Shown: piece after piece, positions 6,864-15,342 of the stretch
How the letters are laid out: the number at the start of each line of letters is the position of its first letter
Numbering within the stretch: position 1 is the stretch's first letter
Assembly (NCBI GenBank): GCA_023382535.1
Contig: JAHDWA010000040.1
Span: 1-64,000 of the forward strand
Length of the DNA: 64,000 nt
From: Anaerolineae bacterium
GTDB lineage: Bacteria > Chloroflexota > Anaerolineae > 4572-78 > J111
Direction of reading: 5' to 3'
Made by a program: the position numbers and the translations under genes
The notes under the pieces: generated by a model
What the model was told of the DNA's origin: nothing
What the model saw: the letters and a program-made list of their open reading frames with translations, nothing else
Databases searched by the model: none

Positions 6864-9050
6864 ATGAAAGTCCTCATCCTCGGCGGCGGCCCCGCCGGTT
6901 TGTATTTTGGTATCTTGCTCAAGAAGGCCAATCCCGCCCACAACATTACCATCATCGAGCGAAATCCGGCCAACGCGACATACGGCTGGGGGGTGGTCTT
7001 TTCTGACCGGACCCTGGCCTCGTTCCGCGAGGCCGACCCCAAGAGCTACGAAGAGATCACCGACCAGTTTGTGCTGTGGGAAGCCATTGACGTTCACTAT
7101 CGGGATGAGGTCATCCGTGTCGGCGGCAACGTTTTCGCCGGGATGTCTCGGCGCGTTCTATTGAACATTTTGCAGGAACGCTGCCGGGAGTTGGGCATCA
7201 AAATGATCTTCCAGGCCGACATTACCGACCTGGCCCAACTGCCCATCGTAGCAGGCGCCAACGATTTCGATCTGGTCGTGGCCGCCGACGGGGTCAACAG
7301 CCTGACCCGTAAAACGTACGCTCACGTTTTCAAACCTGATTTAGACGTCGGTAAGTCGAAATTTATCTGGTTTGGCACCACCAAAGTGCTGGATTCCTTT
7401 ACCTTCATCTTCAGGGAAAATGAGCACGGCCTGTTCCAGGTTCACGCCTATCCCTTCGACGGTACAACCGGGACCTTTATCGTCGAATGCGAGGAGGAAG
7501 TGTGGCAGCGGGCCGGCCTGGATGGGGCCAGCGAAGCTGATAGTATTGCCTACTGTGAAAAGCTCTTTGCTCAGGATTTGGGCCAGGCCCGTCTCCTTTC
7601 CAACCGCTCGCTCTGGGTTAATTTTGTCACGGTCAAAAGTAAAACCTGGCGGCATGGCAATATCGTGCTGCTGGGCGATGCCGCCCACACCGCCCATTTT
7701 TCGATTGGCTCCGGCACCAAGCTGGCCATGGAGGATGCGATCGCGCTGGCGAACGCCTTTGAGCAGTACAGTGATATTGCCACCGCGCTGTCCGAGTACG
7801 AATTGGAGCGCCGGCCCAAGGTGGAAGCGCTGCAAGAAGCAGCCCGCGAGAGCCGGGTCTACTTTGAAAACATCGCCCGCACGCTGAATCTTGAGCCGCT
7901 GCAGTTCACCTTCCACCTGATGAGCCGCAGCGGCCGGCTGGGTTACGATAATCTGCGGCAGCGCGATCCCCACTTTGTGGAGGCAGTTGACCGCTGGTTT
8001 GCTATCCCTCCCTCAACTTCCTCCCCTTTAAGGGGGGGGAAGGAGGGAGGTCTCTTCATTGCGCCCCCGCCGCTCTTTAACCCGTACAAACTGCGCGACC
8101 TGATTTTGGCCAACCGTGTTGTCTTGTCGCCTGCACCAACCTATACCGCTGCTGACGGCCTGCCCAGTCCAATCCTCGCCGCCCAACTCAAGCGTCAGGC
8201 TCTGGCGGGCGCGGGCCTGGTCATGACCGAACCCGCCGCCGTCTCCGCCGAAGCACGAATTACACCTGGCGACATTGGTTTGTATCGCTCTGAACACGTG
8301 GCCGCGTGGCGGCAGATTACGGATTTCATCCACGCCAACTCCCCGGCGAAAGTGGCGATGCAGTTAAATCACGCCGGGCGGCGCGGCTCAACCCGGCCGC
8401 GCCAGGAGGGCCTCGACCGGCCGCTGCGCGCCGGCAACTGGCCGCTGCTGTCGGCCTCGGCGCTGTCCTACGGCCCGAACAGCCAGGTTCCCAAGGCAAT
8501 GGACCGGACGGACATGGAGCACGTTTGCGGTGATTTTGTGCGGGCAGCGCAAATGGCCCATCAGGCCGGCTTCGATTGGCTGCACCTCCATTTTGGCCAC
8601 GGTTATCTGCTGGCCAGCTTCCTTTCACCGCTGACCAACCGGCGCGAGGACGAGTATGGCGGGTCTTTAGAAAACCGGCTGCGCTTCCCGCTTGAACTGT
8701 TCGCCGCGGTGCGGGCGGTGTGGCCGGAGGATAAGCCCCTCAGCGTGGCCCTGAATGTGAGCGATGGCCTGGCTGGAGGTTTTGAGCTGGCTGAGGCCGT
8801 ACAGGTCGCCCAGGCGCTCAAAGCCTCTGGCTGTGACTTGATCGAAGTCCTGGCCGGCCAGACAACGCCGGAGGCTCATCTCGCCTACGGTCCCGGTTTT
8901 CTGACCCCGTTCAGCGATTGGCTGCACAGCAAGGCCGCCATAGCGACAATGGTCGGCGGCCATTTGACCACGACCGATGAAGTCAATACTATCCTCGCTG
9001 CCGGGCGGGCCGACCTGTGCCTCATGCACCCTTTTTCTTTGGGCGACTGA
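6864..9050 (+). CDS. Fused FAD monooxygenase / old-yellow-enzyme reductase (anthraniloyl-CoA or salicylyl-CoA hydroxylase type)
   Basis: A 728-residue two-domain flavoprotein. Residues 1-375 are a class A FAD monooxygenase: GGGPAGLYFGILLKK dinucleotide fold, VVAADGVNS (DG motif) and GDAAHTAHFSIGSG (GD motif). Residues 400-728 are an old-yellow-enzyme barrel with QLNHAGRRG, a LHLHFGHGYLLASFLSP active-site segment and EDEYGGSLENR. This fusion is characteristic of 2-aminobenzoyl-CoA monooxygenase/reductase and salicylyl-CoA 5-hydroxylase. The domain junction (residues 380-397) is encoded by a CCTCCCC palindrome. The protein stops soon after ILAAGRADLC, whereas I recall the family continuing for some 30-50 residues, so it may be C-terminally shortened. 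Confidence 0.85.
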   Translation: MKVLILGGGPAGLYFGILLKKANPAHNITIIERNPANATYGWGVVFSDRTLASFREADPKSYEEITDQFVLWEAIDVHYRDEVIRVGGNVFAGMSRRVLLNILQERCRELGIKMIFQADITDLAQLPIVAGANDFDLVVAADGVNSLTRKTYAHVFKPDLDVGKSKFIWFGTTKVLDSFTFIFRENEHGLFQVHAYPFDGTTGTFIVECEEEVWQRAGLDGASEADSIAYCEKLFAQDLGQARLLSNRSLWVNFVTVKSKTWRHGNIVLLGDAAHTAHFSIGSGTKLAMEDAIALANAFEQYSDIATALSEYELERRPKVEALQEAARESRVYFENIARTLNLEPLQFTFHLMSRSGRLGYDNLRQRDPHFVEAVDRWFAIPPSTSSPLRGGKEGGLFIAPPPLFNPYKLRDLILANRVVLSPAPTYTAADGLPSPILAAQLKRQALAGAGLVMTEPAAVSAEARITPGDIGLYRSEHVAAWRQITDFIHANSPAKVAMQLNHAGRRGSTRPRQEGLDRPLRAGNWPLLSASALSYGPNSQVPKAMDRTDMEHVCGDFVRAAQMAHQAGFDWLHLHFGHGYLLASFLSPLTNRREDEYGGSLENRLRFPLELFAAVRAVWPEDKPLSVALNVSDGLAGGFELAEAVQVAQALKASGCDLIEVLAGQTTPEAHLAYGPGFLTPFSDWLHSKAAIATMVGGHLTTTDEVNTILAAGRADLCLMHPFSLGD
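8005..8050. repeat. CCCTCCCC-family palindrome inside the fused monooxygenase gene
   Basis: A run of CCTCCCT and CTTCCTCCCCTT is mirrored by AAGGGGGGGGAAGGAGGGAGG around a TA centre. It is translated in frame as a Ser/Gly-rich linker exactly between the two catalytic domains. It belongs to the same family as the intergenic palindromes at 4290-4350 and 14135-14157. Confidence 0.75.
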
Positions 9051-9091
9051 AATCCAGCCGGCAGTTGAGGAGTAAATTTTTGGCCCGGTAA

Positions 9092-9119
9092 TTCACCTCT
9101 GCCAATTTTTAGGTATAAT
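9092..9119 (+). promoter_or_regulatory. Possible internal promoter before the SH3b gene
   Basis: TATAAT (9114-9119) lies in the 250-base gap between 9050 and 9301, with only a weak TTCACC (9092-9097) 16 bases upstream. The next gene starts 182 bases later behind AGGAGGA (9290-9296). The rest of the gap shows no gene. Confidence 0.4.
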
Positions 9120-9300
9120 TTAATTTAGGTTTGCGTAGTCCGGTAGAGTTTTTGCGGTTCGGAAAGGAGCAGCCACCCCCATTTTTTTCTGGCCTGACAA
9201 TTGAATCGTTTCCGTCGGTGGGTCAAAGCATCTTTGGCCTAAAATCACTCCTTCTTTTCAGAGTTTCTACAAATTACTATTACCTTTTCAGGAGGACCCC

Positions 9301-10059
9301 ATGAAACAGAAACAGACCGTTGGTATCATCGTGGCTCTGGTTTTGATTGTTCTGCTGCTCGTTTTGTTCAACACAAAAGCGTGCAGCATCGCCAAGCCGC
9401 CCGTTCCGGCGACGACGGAAGCGATTGCCTCACCTTCCGCCACCGAGATGAAGGCGACGACCCTCAGTCAGGTCAATCTGCGCAGTGGACCGGGCACGGC
9501 CTATGCCGTCGTCGGCAGTGTGCCGGCTGACAGCGAAGTTACCGTGATCGGCCGCAATGAGGATAGTACTTGGCTGCGAGTGAAGTCAAACGCCGCGGAG
9601 CAGGTCTGGGTGACGGCCGATGCGGCTTTGGTAAAAATTGAGCAGGCTCAGTTGGCCGGCCTGCCGGTGGTCGAAGCGCCAGCGCTGCCCTATGACGTGA
9701 ACAATCCCAAGGTCAATGAGGTGCTTGCCCTCATCCCCCTGGTGCTGCACAACCCGCAAAGTTTTACCTGCGCCTCTCATGCCGGGATTAATAATCTAAT
9801 TGCCCTGCAAGAGGGTAATGTAATCGGGCCGCATGCCGGGGATTTTGTGATGGGCAGCGACAATGTTTTGTTCAAATACACGGGTGGTTCGCTCGTCCTG
9901 ATCCGTGAAAACCCCATCGCTCGTTTTGAGGGGGGGGCGGAAACTTTGCCTTTTGGCCAGGCCATGCAACTGTTTCAAAAGGGTGAAATTGTCTGGACGG
10001 GAACGTTAGGCCAGTCGCCCGGCCGCGGCGTGACCGGGTGCGACCCGACGATGAAATAA
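9301..10059 (+). CDS. Membrane-anchored SH3b-domain protein
   Basis: A 252-residue protein. Residues 8-26 are a hydrophobic anchor or signal, residues 28-48 an Ala/Thr/Pro-rich linker, and residues 52-112 a bacterial SH3 domain recognised by VNLRSGPGTAYAVVG and a WLRV strand. Residues 120-252 match no domain I can name and contain two Cys (near residues 157 and 247) that could pair outside the cell. The protein is probably extracytoplasmic and envelope-associated. It sits inside an otherwise cytosolic catabolic cluster with its own possible promoter and a strong ribosome site, so it may be an unrelated insertion. Confidence 0.75.
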   Translation: MKQKQTVGIIVALVLIVLLLVLFNTKACSIAKPPVPATTEAIASPSATEMKATTLSQVNLRSGPGTAYAVVGSVPADSEVTVIGRNEDSTWLRVKSNAAEQVWVTADAALVKIEQAQLAGLPVVEAPALPYDVNNPKVNEVLALIPLVLHNPQSFTCASHAGINNLIALQEGNVIGPHAGDFVMGSDNVLFKYTGGSLVLIRENPIARFEGGAETLPFGQAMQLFQKGEIVWTGTLGQSPGRGVTGCDPTMK

Positions 10060-11586
10060 TTGTTGAAGGGGGAGGATTTGGCAGGCTTCAAGTTATTCGA
10101 ACCCATCCAAATTAACACGATGCGGCTCGAAAACCGGATTCTGCTCACGGCGATGGTCACGCGCTTATCGGGCGAAGATGGTTATGTTAACCAGCCCATC
10201 CTTGACCGCTACATGCGCTTTGCCCGGGGCGAAACCGGCTTGATTGTGGTCGAGGCAACAGCGGTCCACGGGGCCAAAAGTGGGCCGCTGCTGCGGCTCA
10301 GCGACGCCTCCTTTGTTCCCGGTCATCGGGAATTGGTCCGGCGCATTCACGCCGAAAGCCACAGCAAGGTCGCTCTCCAAATCATCCATTTCTTGAAAAT
10401 TGCCCGCAGCGGCTGGCGGCAAACTGTAGATATGCTGAGCCACGACGACATCCGTTTGATCGTGCAGCAGTACGGCGAGGCCGCCGCCCGCACCCGCGAA
10501 GCCTGCTATGACGCGGTCGAACTGCACATGGCCCACGCCTACACCATGTCCTCTTTCCTGTCCAAACGCAATGCCCGCAGCGACGAATACGGCGGGCGCA
10601 GCCTGGAAACCCGGATGCGGGCCATGACCGAGGTCATCCTCCAGGTGCGCCGGCAAGTTGGGGCTGACTTTCCGATTGGCGTGCGCTTTGACGGCGAGGA
10701 ATGTATCAAGGGCGGCTACGGGCTGTCAGAGTCGAAATACATGGCCCTGCGGATGGCCCAGCTCGGCGTGGATTACATCAGCATCTCTGCCGGGGGTAAG
10801 TTCGAGGATGCGGTCAAAAAAGAGGGCGAGCCGCTCTACCCCTACACCGGCTACAGCGGCGACCGGACCATGCCGCCCGCGGAGTACCAGGACGGGGCCA
10901 ATGTTTACCTGGCCGCCGGGATCAAAGCCTTTATCAATGCCCACGGCTACGCAACACCCATTGTCACGACCGGCAAAATCCCGACGCCTCAATCCGCCGA
11001 AGAAATTTTGCAGCGGGGCCAGGCCGACATCGCCGGCTTTGCCCGCGCCCTGCTGGCCGACCCCGACTGGCCCAAAAAGGCCCGGCTGGGTCAAGAGGAG
11101 CGGATTGTCCGCTGCGTCTACGGCAATGTCTGTAAGGCCCTGGACGAGAACTTCAAACAGGTCAAGTGCACCCTCTGGTTGAAACAGGGGCTGCACCCGC
11201 CAGACCCACCCGCAGAGGGGGACGAGTCGCCGCCCATCTGGCCCAGCGGCGGCCAGCTCCAGGCGACGCGGCAGGCCAACGGCCGGGTACTGCTGGCCTG
11301 GGAACGGGCGGTGGACCCGCAGGGTGTCTACGGTTATGAAATTTTCCGGGCAGTGAACGGTGGCCGTTTTGTTCACCTCACCTCGGCGACCACCACCCGC
11401 CACGCCGACGATCACGCTCTGGCCGGCAACACCTACGCTTACCAGATCAAAGCCTACGACTTCGCCGGGAACCGCTCCGCGCCATCGAACACGGCAGTTG
11501 TTGAAATTCCGTTGCCTATGCCGATTTCCAGGGAAACGTTGCGTTTGAACGGCGAAGTTGAAGCGCAGATGGGATATAGCGCGTGA
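10060..11586 (+). CDS. NADH:flavin oxidoreductase (old yellow enzyme family) with C-terminal fibronectin-III-like domain
   Basis: A protein of about 508 residues. Residues 8-370 are an old-yellow-enzyme barrel: KLFEPIQINTMRLENRI start, VELHMAHAYTMSSFLSKRN active site, SDEYGG, and a late TGKIPTPQSAEEILQRGQAD segment. Cysteines follow (CVYGNVC, then C twelve residues on), recalling but not completing the 4Fe-4S ligands of dienoyl-CoA reductase-type members. Residues 390-490 form a fibronectin-type-III-like beta domain (VLLAWERAVDPQGVYGYEIF, then YAYQIKAYDFAGNRSAPSN), which is unusual on a cytosolic flavoenzyme. Start candidates are TTG 10060, 10063 or 10078; the first is adopted because it directly follows the previous stop. 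It may reduce an unsaturated or dienoyl ring intermediate. Confidence 0.8.
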   Translation: MLKGEDLAGFKLFEPIQINTMRLENRILLTAMVTRLSGEDGYVNQPILDRYMRFARGETGLIVVEATAVHGAKSGPLLRLSDASFVPGHRELVRRIHAESHSKVALQIIHFLKIARSGWRQTVDMLSHDDIRLIVQQYGEAAARTREACYDAVELHMAHAYTMSSFLSKRNARSDEYGGRSLETRMRAMTEVILQVRRQVGADFPIGVRFDGEECIKGGYGLSESKYMALRMAQLGVDYISISAGGKFEDAVKKEGEPLYPYTGYSGDRTMPPAEYQDGANVYLAAGIKAFINAHGYATPIVTTGKIPTPQSAEEILQRGQADIAGFARALLADPDWPKKARLGQEERIVRCVYGNVCKALDENFKQVKCTLWLKQGLHPPDPPAEGDESPPIWPSGGQLQATRQANGRVLLAWERAVDPQGVYGYEIFRAVNGGRFVHLTSATTTRHADDHALAGNTYAYQIKAYDFAGNRSAPSNTAVVEIPLPMPISRETLRLNGEVEAQMGYSA

Positions 11587-11708
11587 GAAGAGTCCGTAGA
11601 TGGTTCTAGACGAATTCGGAAGAAATGAGTAAAGAATTTAATGTTAAGTGAGAGCGCCCTGAGTAGCGCGAAACTCGTCCTGAGTGAAACGAAGGGCGGA
11701 GTGGAGCG

Positions 11709-11766
11709 CGTATCGAAGGGTGCGGCTTGGGGAGAACCACATCGCTGTGCCGCACCCCTCGATACG
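11709..11766. repeat. Long imperfect inverted repeat in the 294-base gap before the SDR gene
   Basis: CGTATCGAAGGGTGCGGC (11709-11726) pairs with GCCGCACCCCTCGATACG (11749-11766) at 17 of 18 positions. Outside the arms are further related pieces: GTCCTGAGTGAAACGAAGGGC to the left and GTTTCGCTCCGCTC to the right. This resembles widely scattered TCGAAGG/CCTGAG-type bacterial intergenic repeats. The gap 11587-11880 holds no gene that I can support. Confidence 0.7.
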
Positions 11767-11880
11767 GTTTCGCTCCGCTCAACCTACTCGGGATGCTCCT
11801 CACGTAATGATAGTTTCATTTAAAGACGATCGTTGTGTTCGGTCAGTAAAGGTTAACGGTGGATAGGCTATGGGAGAAAT

Positions 11881-12666
11881 ATGAATGAGGCAGTTCTGGC
11901 TGGCCGGCGGGCCGTGGTGACGGGAGCCAGCCGAGGAATTGGGTCCAGCATCGCCCTGGCCCTGGCTCAGGCCGGGGCCGATGTGGCCGTAACGGCTCGC
12001 AGCGAGGCCGAGCTGGAGCAGGTCGCGGAGCAAATTCGCGCGCTGGGCCGGCGCACTCTGGCTGTGTCCTGTGATGTGACCGACCCGGCCCAGGTCGAGC
12101 GGCTGGCGGCGGCGGTACAGGCGGGCTTCGGCGGGGTGGATATTCTGGTCAACAATGCCGGCGGCGGCGCGAGCCACAAATTTCTCAACCATCCCGACGA
12201 GTTGTGGCAGCGCATGCTTTTGCTCAACCTGACCAGCGTTTATTACGTCACCAAAGCCTTTGTCCCGGCGATGGTCGAGCAGCGCTGGGGCCGGATTATG
12301 ACCATCGCTTCGACGGCGGCTAAAGTCGGAGGGCGTTACATTGCCGCTTATACGGCAGCCAAACATGGCGTGCTGGGCCTGACCCGCAGCCTGGCCCTGG
12401 AGTTAGCTCTCTTCCAGATTACGGTCAATGCCGTCTGTCCGGGCTATGTGGACACGCCAATGACCCAGGCGACGATTGACAATATCGTCAACCGGGCCGG
12501 CATGAGCGAGGCTCAAGCTCGCGAGTCATTAGAGAAAACGAGTCCCCAGCAGCGCCTTATCAAGCCGGATGAGATTGCGGCCTTGATCGTTTTTTTGGCC
12601 CAAGATACGAGTTACGGCATTACCGGCCAGGCCATCAATGTGGATGGGGGAACGGTCATGGCATGA
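11881..12666 (+). CDS. SDR family dehydrogenase (3-hydroxyacyl-CoA / BadH-like)
   Basis: A 261-residue short-chain dehydrogenase. The cofactor motif is TGASRGIGSS, followed by NNAGG. The catalytic Ser is in ASTAAK, and Tyr and Lys are in AAYTAAKHG. A C-terminal INVDGGTVMA tail is typical. An Ala-Arg-Ser after the second strand (VTARSE) suggests NADP(H) is possible, but this is weak. In aromatic-CoA clusters such enzymes oxidise a 3-hydroxyacyl-CoA or an alicyclic hydroxyacyl-CoA, as BadH does. A GGGAGAAAT motif immediately precedes the ATG. Confidence 0.85.
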   Translation: MNEAVLAGRRAVVTGASRGIGSSIALALAQAGADVAVTARSEAELEQVAEQIRALGRRTLAVSCDVTDPAQVERLAAAVQAGFGGVDILVNNAGGGASHKFLNHPDELWQRMLLLNLTSVYYVTKAFVPAMVEQRWGRIMTIASTAAKVGGRYIAAYTAAKHGVLGLTRSLALELALFQITVNAVCPGYVDTPMTQATIDNIVNRAGMSEAQARESLEKTSPQQRLIKPDEIAALIVFLAQDTSYGITGQAINVDGGTVMA

Positions 12667-12698
12667 AACATAAAACATGAAGGAGTCTATCATACCTG

Positions 12699-13301
12699 AT
12701 GTTCAAAACATGGAACAGGAACAACTTTCAGCAGTTATTTCTCCGTTTAACCCTACTCGGAGCAGTGATCTTAAATGCCACCGTGGTGGCCGAGCGGGTG
12801 ATCGCTCAGGGTTCTTTAGATAAACAGTTATTCTTACCGCTCATTATCAAGCCGGCTTGTCCGTTAAGTCTTGAAGAACAAGCGCTGGCCAACCTGCTGA
12901 TAAACGATGCCAATCAACAGCGTGCCTCTCTCTCCTGCCATCCCGTTCTGGCTCAAGTTGCCCGTCAAAGAGCCGAGGATATGGCCCAGCGGGACTACTT
13001 TAGCCATACCACCCCGGAGGGTTACGGGCCGAATTACCTGGTCCGCCAGGCGGGTTATGTGCTGCCCTCCTTCTACAGCACCGCGCTGGACGGCAACAAC
13101 ATCGAGTCGATTGCGGCAGGTTTCCCGACTGCTGCCGCCACCTGGCAGCAGTGGATGGGTTCGACCCCCCACCGGACACAGTTGCTTGGCCTGAATTCCT
13201 TCTTTGCCGAGCAGACCGAATATGGCATTGGTTATGCCTTTAATCCAAACAGTGAGTATTTATATTACTGGGTTGTCATCACGGCGAAACGAGGGCCTTG
13301 A
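12699..13301 (+). CDS. Secreted CAP (SCP/YkwD-like) domain protein
   Basis: A 200-residue protein. Residues 12-37 form a hydrophobic signal segment ending near VIAQG. Residues 58-196 form a CAP domain: an early helix LLINDANQQRASLSCHPVLA, then RAEDMAQRDYFSH and a late GIGYAF strand followed by YYWVVITAKR. Two Cys near residues 53 and 79 may form a disulfide. CAP proteins are extracytoplasmic and mostly of unknown enzymatic role. Like the SH3b protein it is an envelope protein inserted between CoA-pathway genes. GAAGGAG lies about a dozen bases before the ATG, which is rather far. Confidence 0.8.
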   Translation: MFKTWNRNNFQQLFLRLTLLGAVILNATVVAERVIAQGSLDKQLFLPLIIKPACPLSLEEQALANLLINDANQQRASLSCHPVLAQVARQRAEDMAQRDYFSHTTPEGYGPNYLVRQAGYVLPSFYSTALDGNNIESIAAGFPTAAATWQQWMGSTPHRTQLLGLNSFFAEQTEYGIGYAFNPNSEYLYYWVVITAKRGP

Positions 13302-13321
13302 AATAAGCAAAGGGTAGGGAT

Positions 13322-14113
13322 ATGAAGTATGATTTTTTATATGAAGTGAATGACGGCGTCGCCACCCTGACCTTTAACCGCCCGGAGGTGCTCAATGCGC
13401 TGACTTTTGAGGTGTATGCCCAGTTTCGGGACCTGCTGGAGGAGCTGCGCTACGACGACGCAGTCAAGGTCCTGGTGTTGACCGGCCAGGGACGCGGTTT
13501 TTGCTCCGGCGGTGATGTCCACGACATCATTGGCGAACTGCTCAAGCGGGATGTGAAGGGTCATCTCGATTTTACCCGCATGACCGGGGCGTTGGTGCAG
13601 GCCATGCGGCTGCTGGACAAGCCGATTATTGCGGCGCTCAACGGCACAACAGCGGGAGCAGGGGCGGTCATTGCCCTGGCCTCGGATTTACGCATTGCTG
13701 CCGAAGGGATGAAGTTCGCCTTTCTGTTTACCAAGGTCGGCCTGACCGGGGCGGATATGGGCGCGGCTTATCTGCTGCCGCGCGTCGTCGGCCAGGGACG
13801 GGCGCTGGAACTGCTGCTGCTGGGTGACGCGATTGACGCGGCGACCGCCGAGCGCTACGGTTTGGTTAACCGCGTCGTCCCGCCCGCCGACCTCCTGCCG
13901 AAAGCCGAGGAATGGGCCAGCCGCCTGGCACACGGCCCGACGCTGGCTATTTCGATGACCAAACGGCTGGTCAACAACGAGTGGCATATGGACCTGGTTT
14001 CCGCCATTGAAAGCGAAGCCCAGGCCCAGGCCCTGCTGCTGATGGGCCAGGATCACCGGATTTTTTACGAGGCGTTTAAAGAAAAGGTCGAGCCAAAATT
14101 TAGCGGAAGATAA
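13322..14113 (+). CDS. Crotonase-fold enzyme, non-canonical active site
   Basis: A 263-residue enoyl-CoA hydratase/isomerase superfamily protein with RPEVLNALTFEVYAQF, the oxyanion-hole segment GFCSGGD and a second oxyanion segment NGTTAGAGAV. Compared with rat enoyl-CoA hydratase, the position of Glu144 is Val116 and that of Glu164 is Phe136, so both hydratase glutamates are absent. Asp145 in the segment GLTGADMGAAYLLPR is the likely acidic residue, at the position where dienoyl-CoA isomerases also place an Asp. It is therefore probably an isomerase, hydrolase or ring-cleaving crotonase rather than a simple hydratase. That function is inferred. Confidence 0.82.
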   Translation: MKYDFLYEVNDGVATLTFNRPEVLNALTFEVYAQFRDLLEELRYDDAVKVLVLTGQGRGFCSGGDVHDIIGELLKRDVKGHLDFTRMTGALVQAMRLLDKPIIAALNGTTAGAGAVIALASDLRIAAEGMKFAFLFTKVGLTGADMGAAYLLPRVVGQGRALELLLLGDAIDAATAERYGLVNRVVPPADLLPKAEEWASRLAHGPTLAISMTKRLVNNEWHMDLVSAIESEAQAQALLLMGQDHRIFYEAFKEKVEPKFSGR

Positions 14114-14134
14114 ACGACCGCCACCCCCTCCCTT

Positions 14135-14157
14135 CCCTCCCCCTCTTAGGGGGAGGG
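14135..14157. repeat. Perfect CCCTCCCCCT palindrome between crotonase and acyl-CoA dehydrogenase genes
   Basis: CCCTCCCCCT (14135-14144), loop CTT, AGGGGGAGGG (14148-14157). It is flanked by further C-rich and G-rich runs. It lacks a U-tract, so termination here is unlikely. Confidence 0.85.
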
Positions 14158-14193
14158 TTAGGGTGGGGGTCAGCGGTCATACCGGAGACATCT

Positions 14194-15342
14194 ATGAACT
14201 TTGAGTTAACCTCCGCCCAACAACAGATCCAGGTGCGGGCGTGTCAATTTGCTCAGGAAGAAGTTGCGCCGCTGGCCCGTGAGGCGGACGAAACAGGGGA
14301 GTTCCCGGCCCATCTGGTGCGGCGGATGGGAGAACTTGGGTTTCTGGCCGGGCCGATGGGGCCGGAGTACGGCGGCACAGGTATGGATTACGTCAGCTTT
14401 GCCCTGGTTTATGAAGAGTTGGGGCGGGTGGATTCGTCGGTGCGGGGGTTTCTGGCGGTTCATGCCGGGCTGGTTTCGTTATGTCTAGCTGATTGGGGCA
14501 GCGCCGAGCAGAAGCAGCGCTACCTGCCCCGGCTGGCCCGCGGCGAGTGGGTCGGCTGCTACTGCCTGACCGAGCCGAACGCCGGCTCGGATGCGGCCGG
14601 TATGGAAAGCACGGTCCGAGAAGAGGAGGACAGTTATGTGCTCAACGGCGAGAAAATCTGGATTACCAACGGCAATCTGGCCGATGTGGCCCTGGTTTTT
14701 GCCAGCCGCGATCGCGCCGCCCGGCATAAAGGTATCTGCGCGTTCGTGGTCGAGACGAACACACCGGGTTTTCGCCGGGAGAAGATGACCGGCCAGGAGT
14801 TGGGCCATCGCGCCTCTGACCACGCCCGGATTATTCTCGAAGAGTGCCGCGTGCCCAAAAGCGCGCTGCTGGGCGAGCCGGGGCAGGGGTTTAAGGTGGC
14901 GATGTCGGCGCTGGATCACGGCCGCCTGGGGGTGGCCGCCGGGGCGCTGGGTGTGGCCCAGGCCTGCCTGGACGCCTGCGTCAGTTTTGTCCGCCAGCGG
15001 CGGCAGTTCGGCCAGCGCATCGGCGATTTTCAGATGATCCAGGCCACCATTGCCGACATGGCCGCGGAAGTTGAGGCGTCCCGCCTGCTGGTTTACCGGG
15101 CGGCCTGGCTGAAGCAGCAGGGCCGGCCAACCACGCGCGAAACCTCCATTGCCAAGCTCTTTGCCACCGAAGCGGCGGTGCGGGCCGCCTCCGAGGCGGT
15201 GCTGATTCACGGCGGGCGGGGCTACTCCAACGAGTATCCTCTCGAGCGCCACTACCGGGACATTAAAGGCTTGCAGATTTATGAAGGCACCTCCCATATC
15301 CAGAGGATTGTCATTGCCCGGGAGGTGATTGGGCGGGAGTAA
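14194..15342 (+). CDS. Acyl-CoA dehydrogenase
   Basis: A 382-residue flavoenzyme of full family length. It has the N-terminal helical domain, the FAD-contacting CYCLTEPNAGSDAAG and the WITNG strand in the middle beta domain. The C-terminal helical domain has RRQFGQRIGDFQMIQ and the catalytic base Glu in QIYEGTSHIQR. It would oxidise an acyl-CoA to the 2,3-enoyl-CoA and pass electrons to ETF. Genes for ETF are not in the window. The neighbouring SDR and crotonase make up a beta-oxidation-like set. Confidence 0.92.
   Translation: MNFELTSAQQQIQVRACQFAQEEVAPLAREADETGEFPAHLVRRMGELGFLAGPMGPEYGGTGMDYVSFALVYEELGRVDSSVRGFLAVHAGLVSLCLADWGSAEQKQRYLPRLARGEWVGCYCLTEPNAGSDAAGMESTVREEEDSYVLNGEKIWITNGNLADVALVFASRDRAARHKGICAFVVETNTPGFRREKMTGQELGHRASDHARIILEECRVPKSALLGEPGQGFKVAMSALDHGRLGVAAGALGVAQACLDACVSFVRQRRQFGQRIGDFQMIQATIADMAAEVEASRLLVYRAAWLKQQGRPTTRETSIAKLFATEAAVRAASEAVLIHGGRGYSNEYPLERHYRDIKGLQIYEGTSHIQRIVIAREVIGRE

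Noticed and set aside
9030..9130. Frameshift restoring the missing C-terminus of the fused monooxygenase
   Set aside because: The alternative frame past 9020 stays open to about 9090 but its product does not resemble the expected barrel end.
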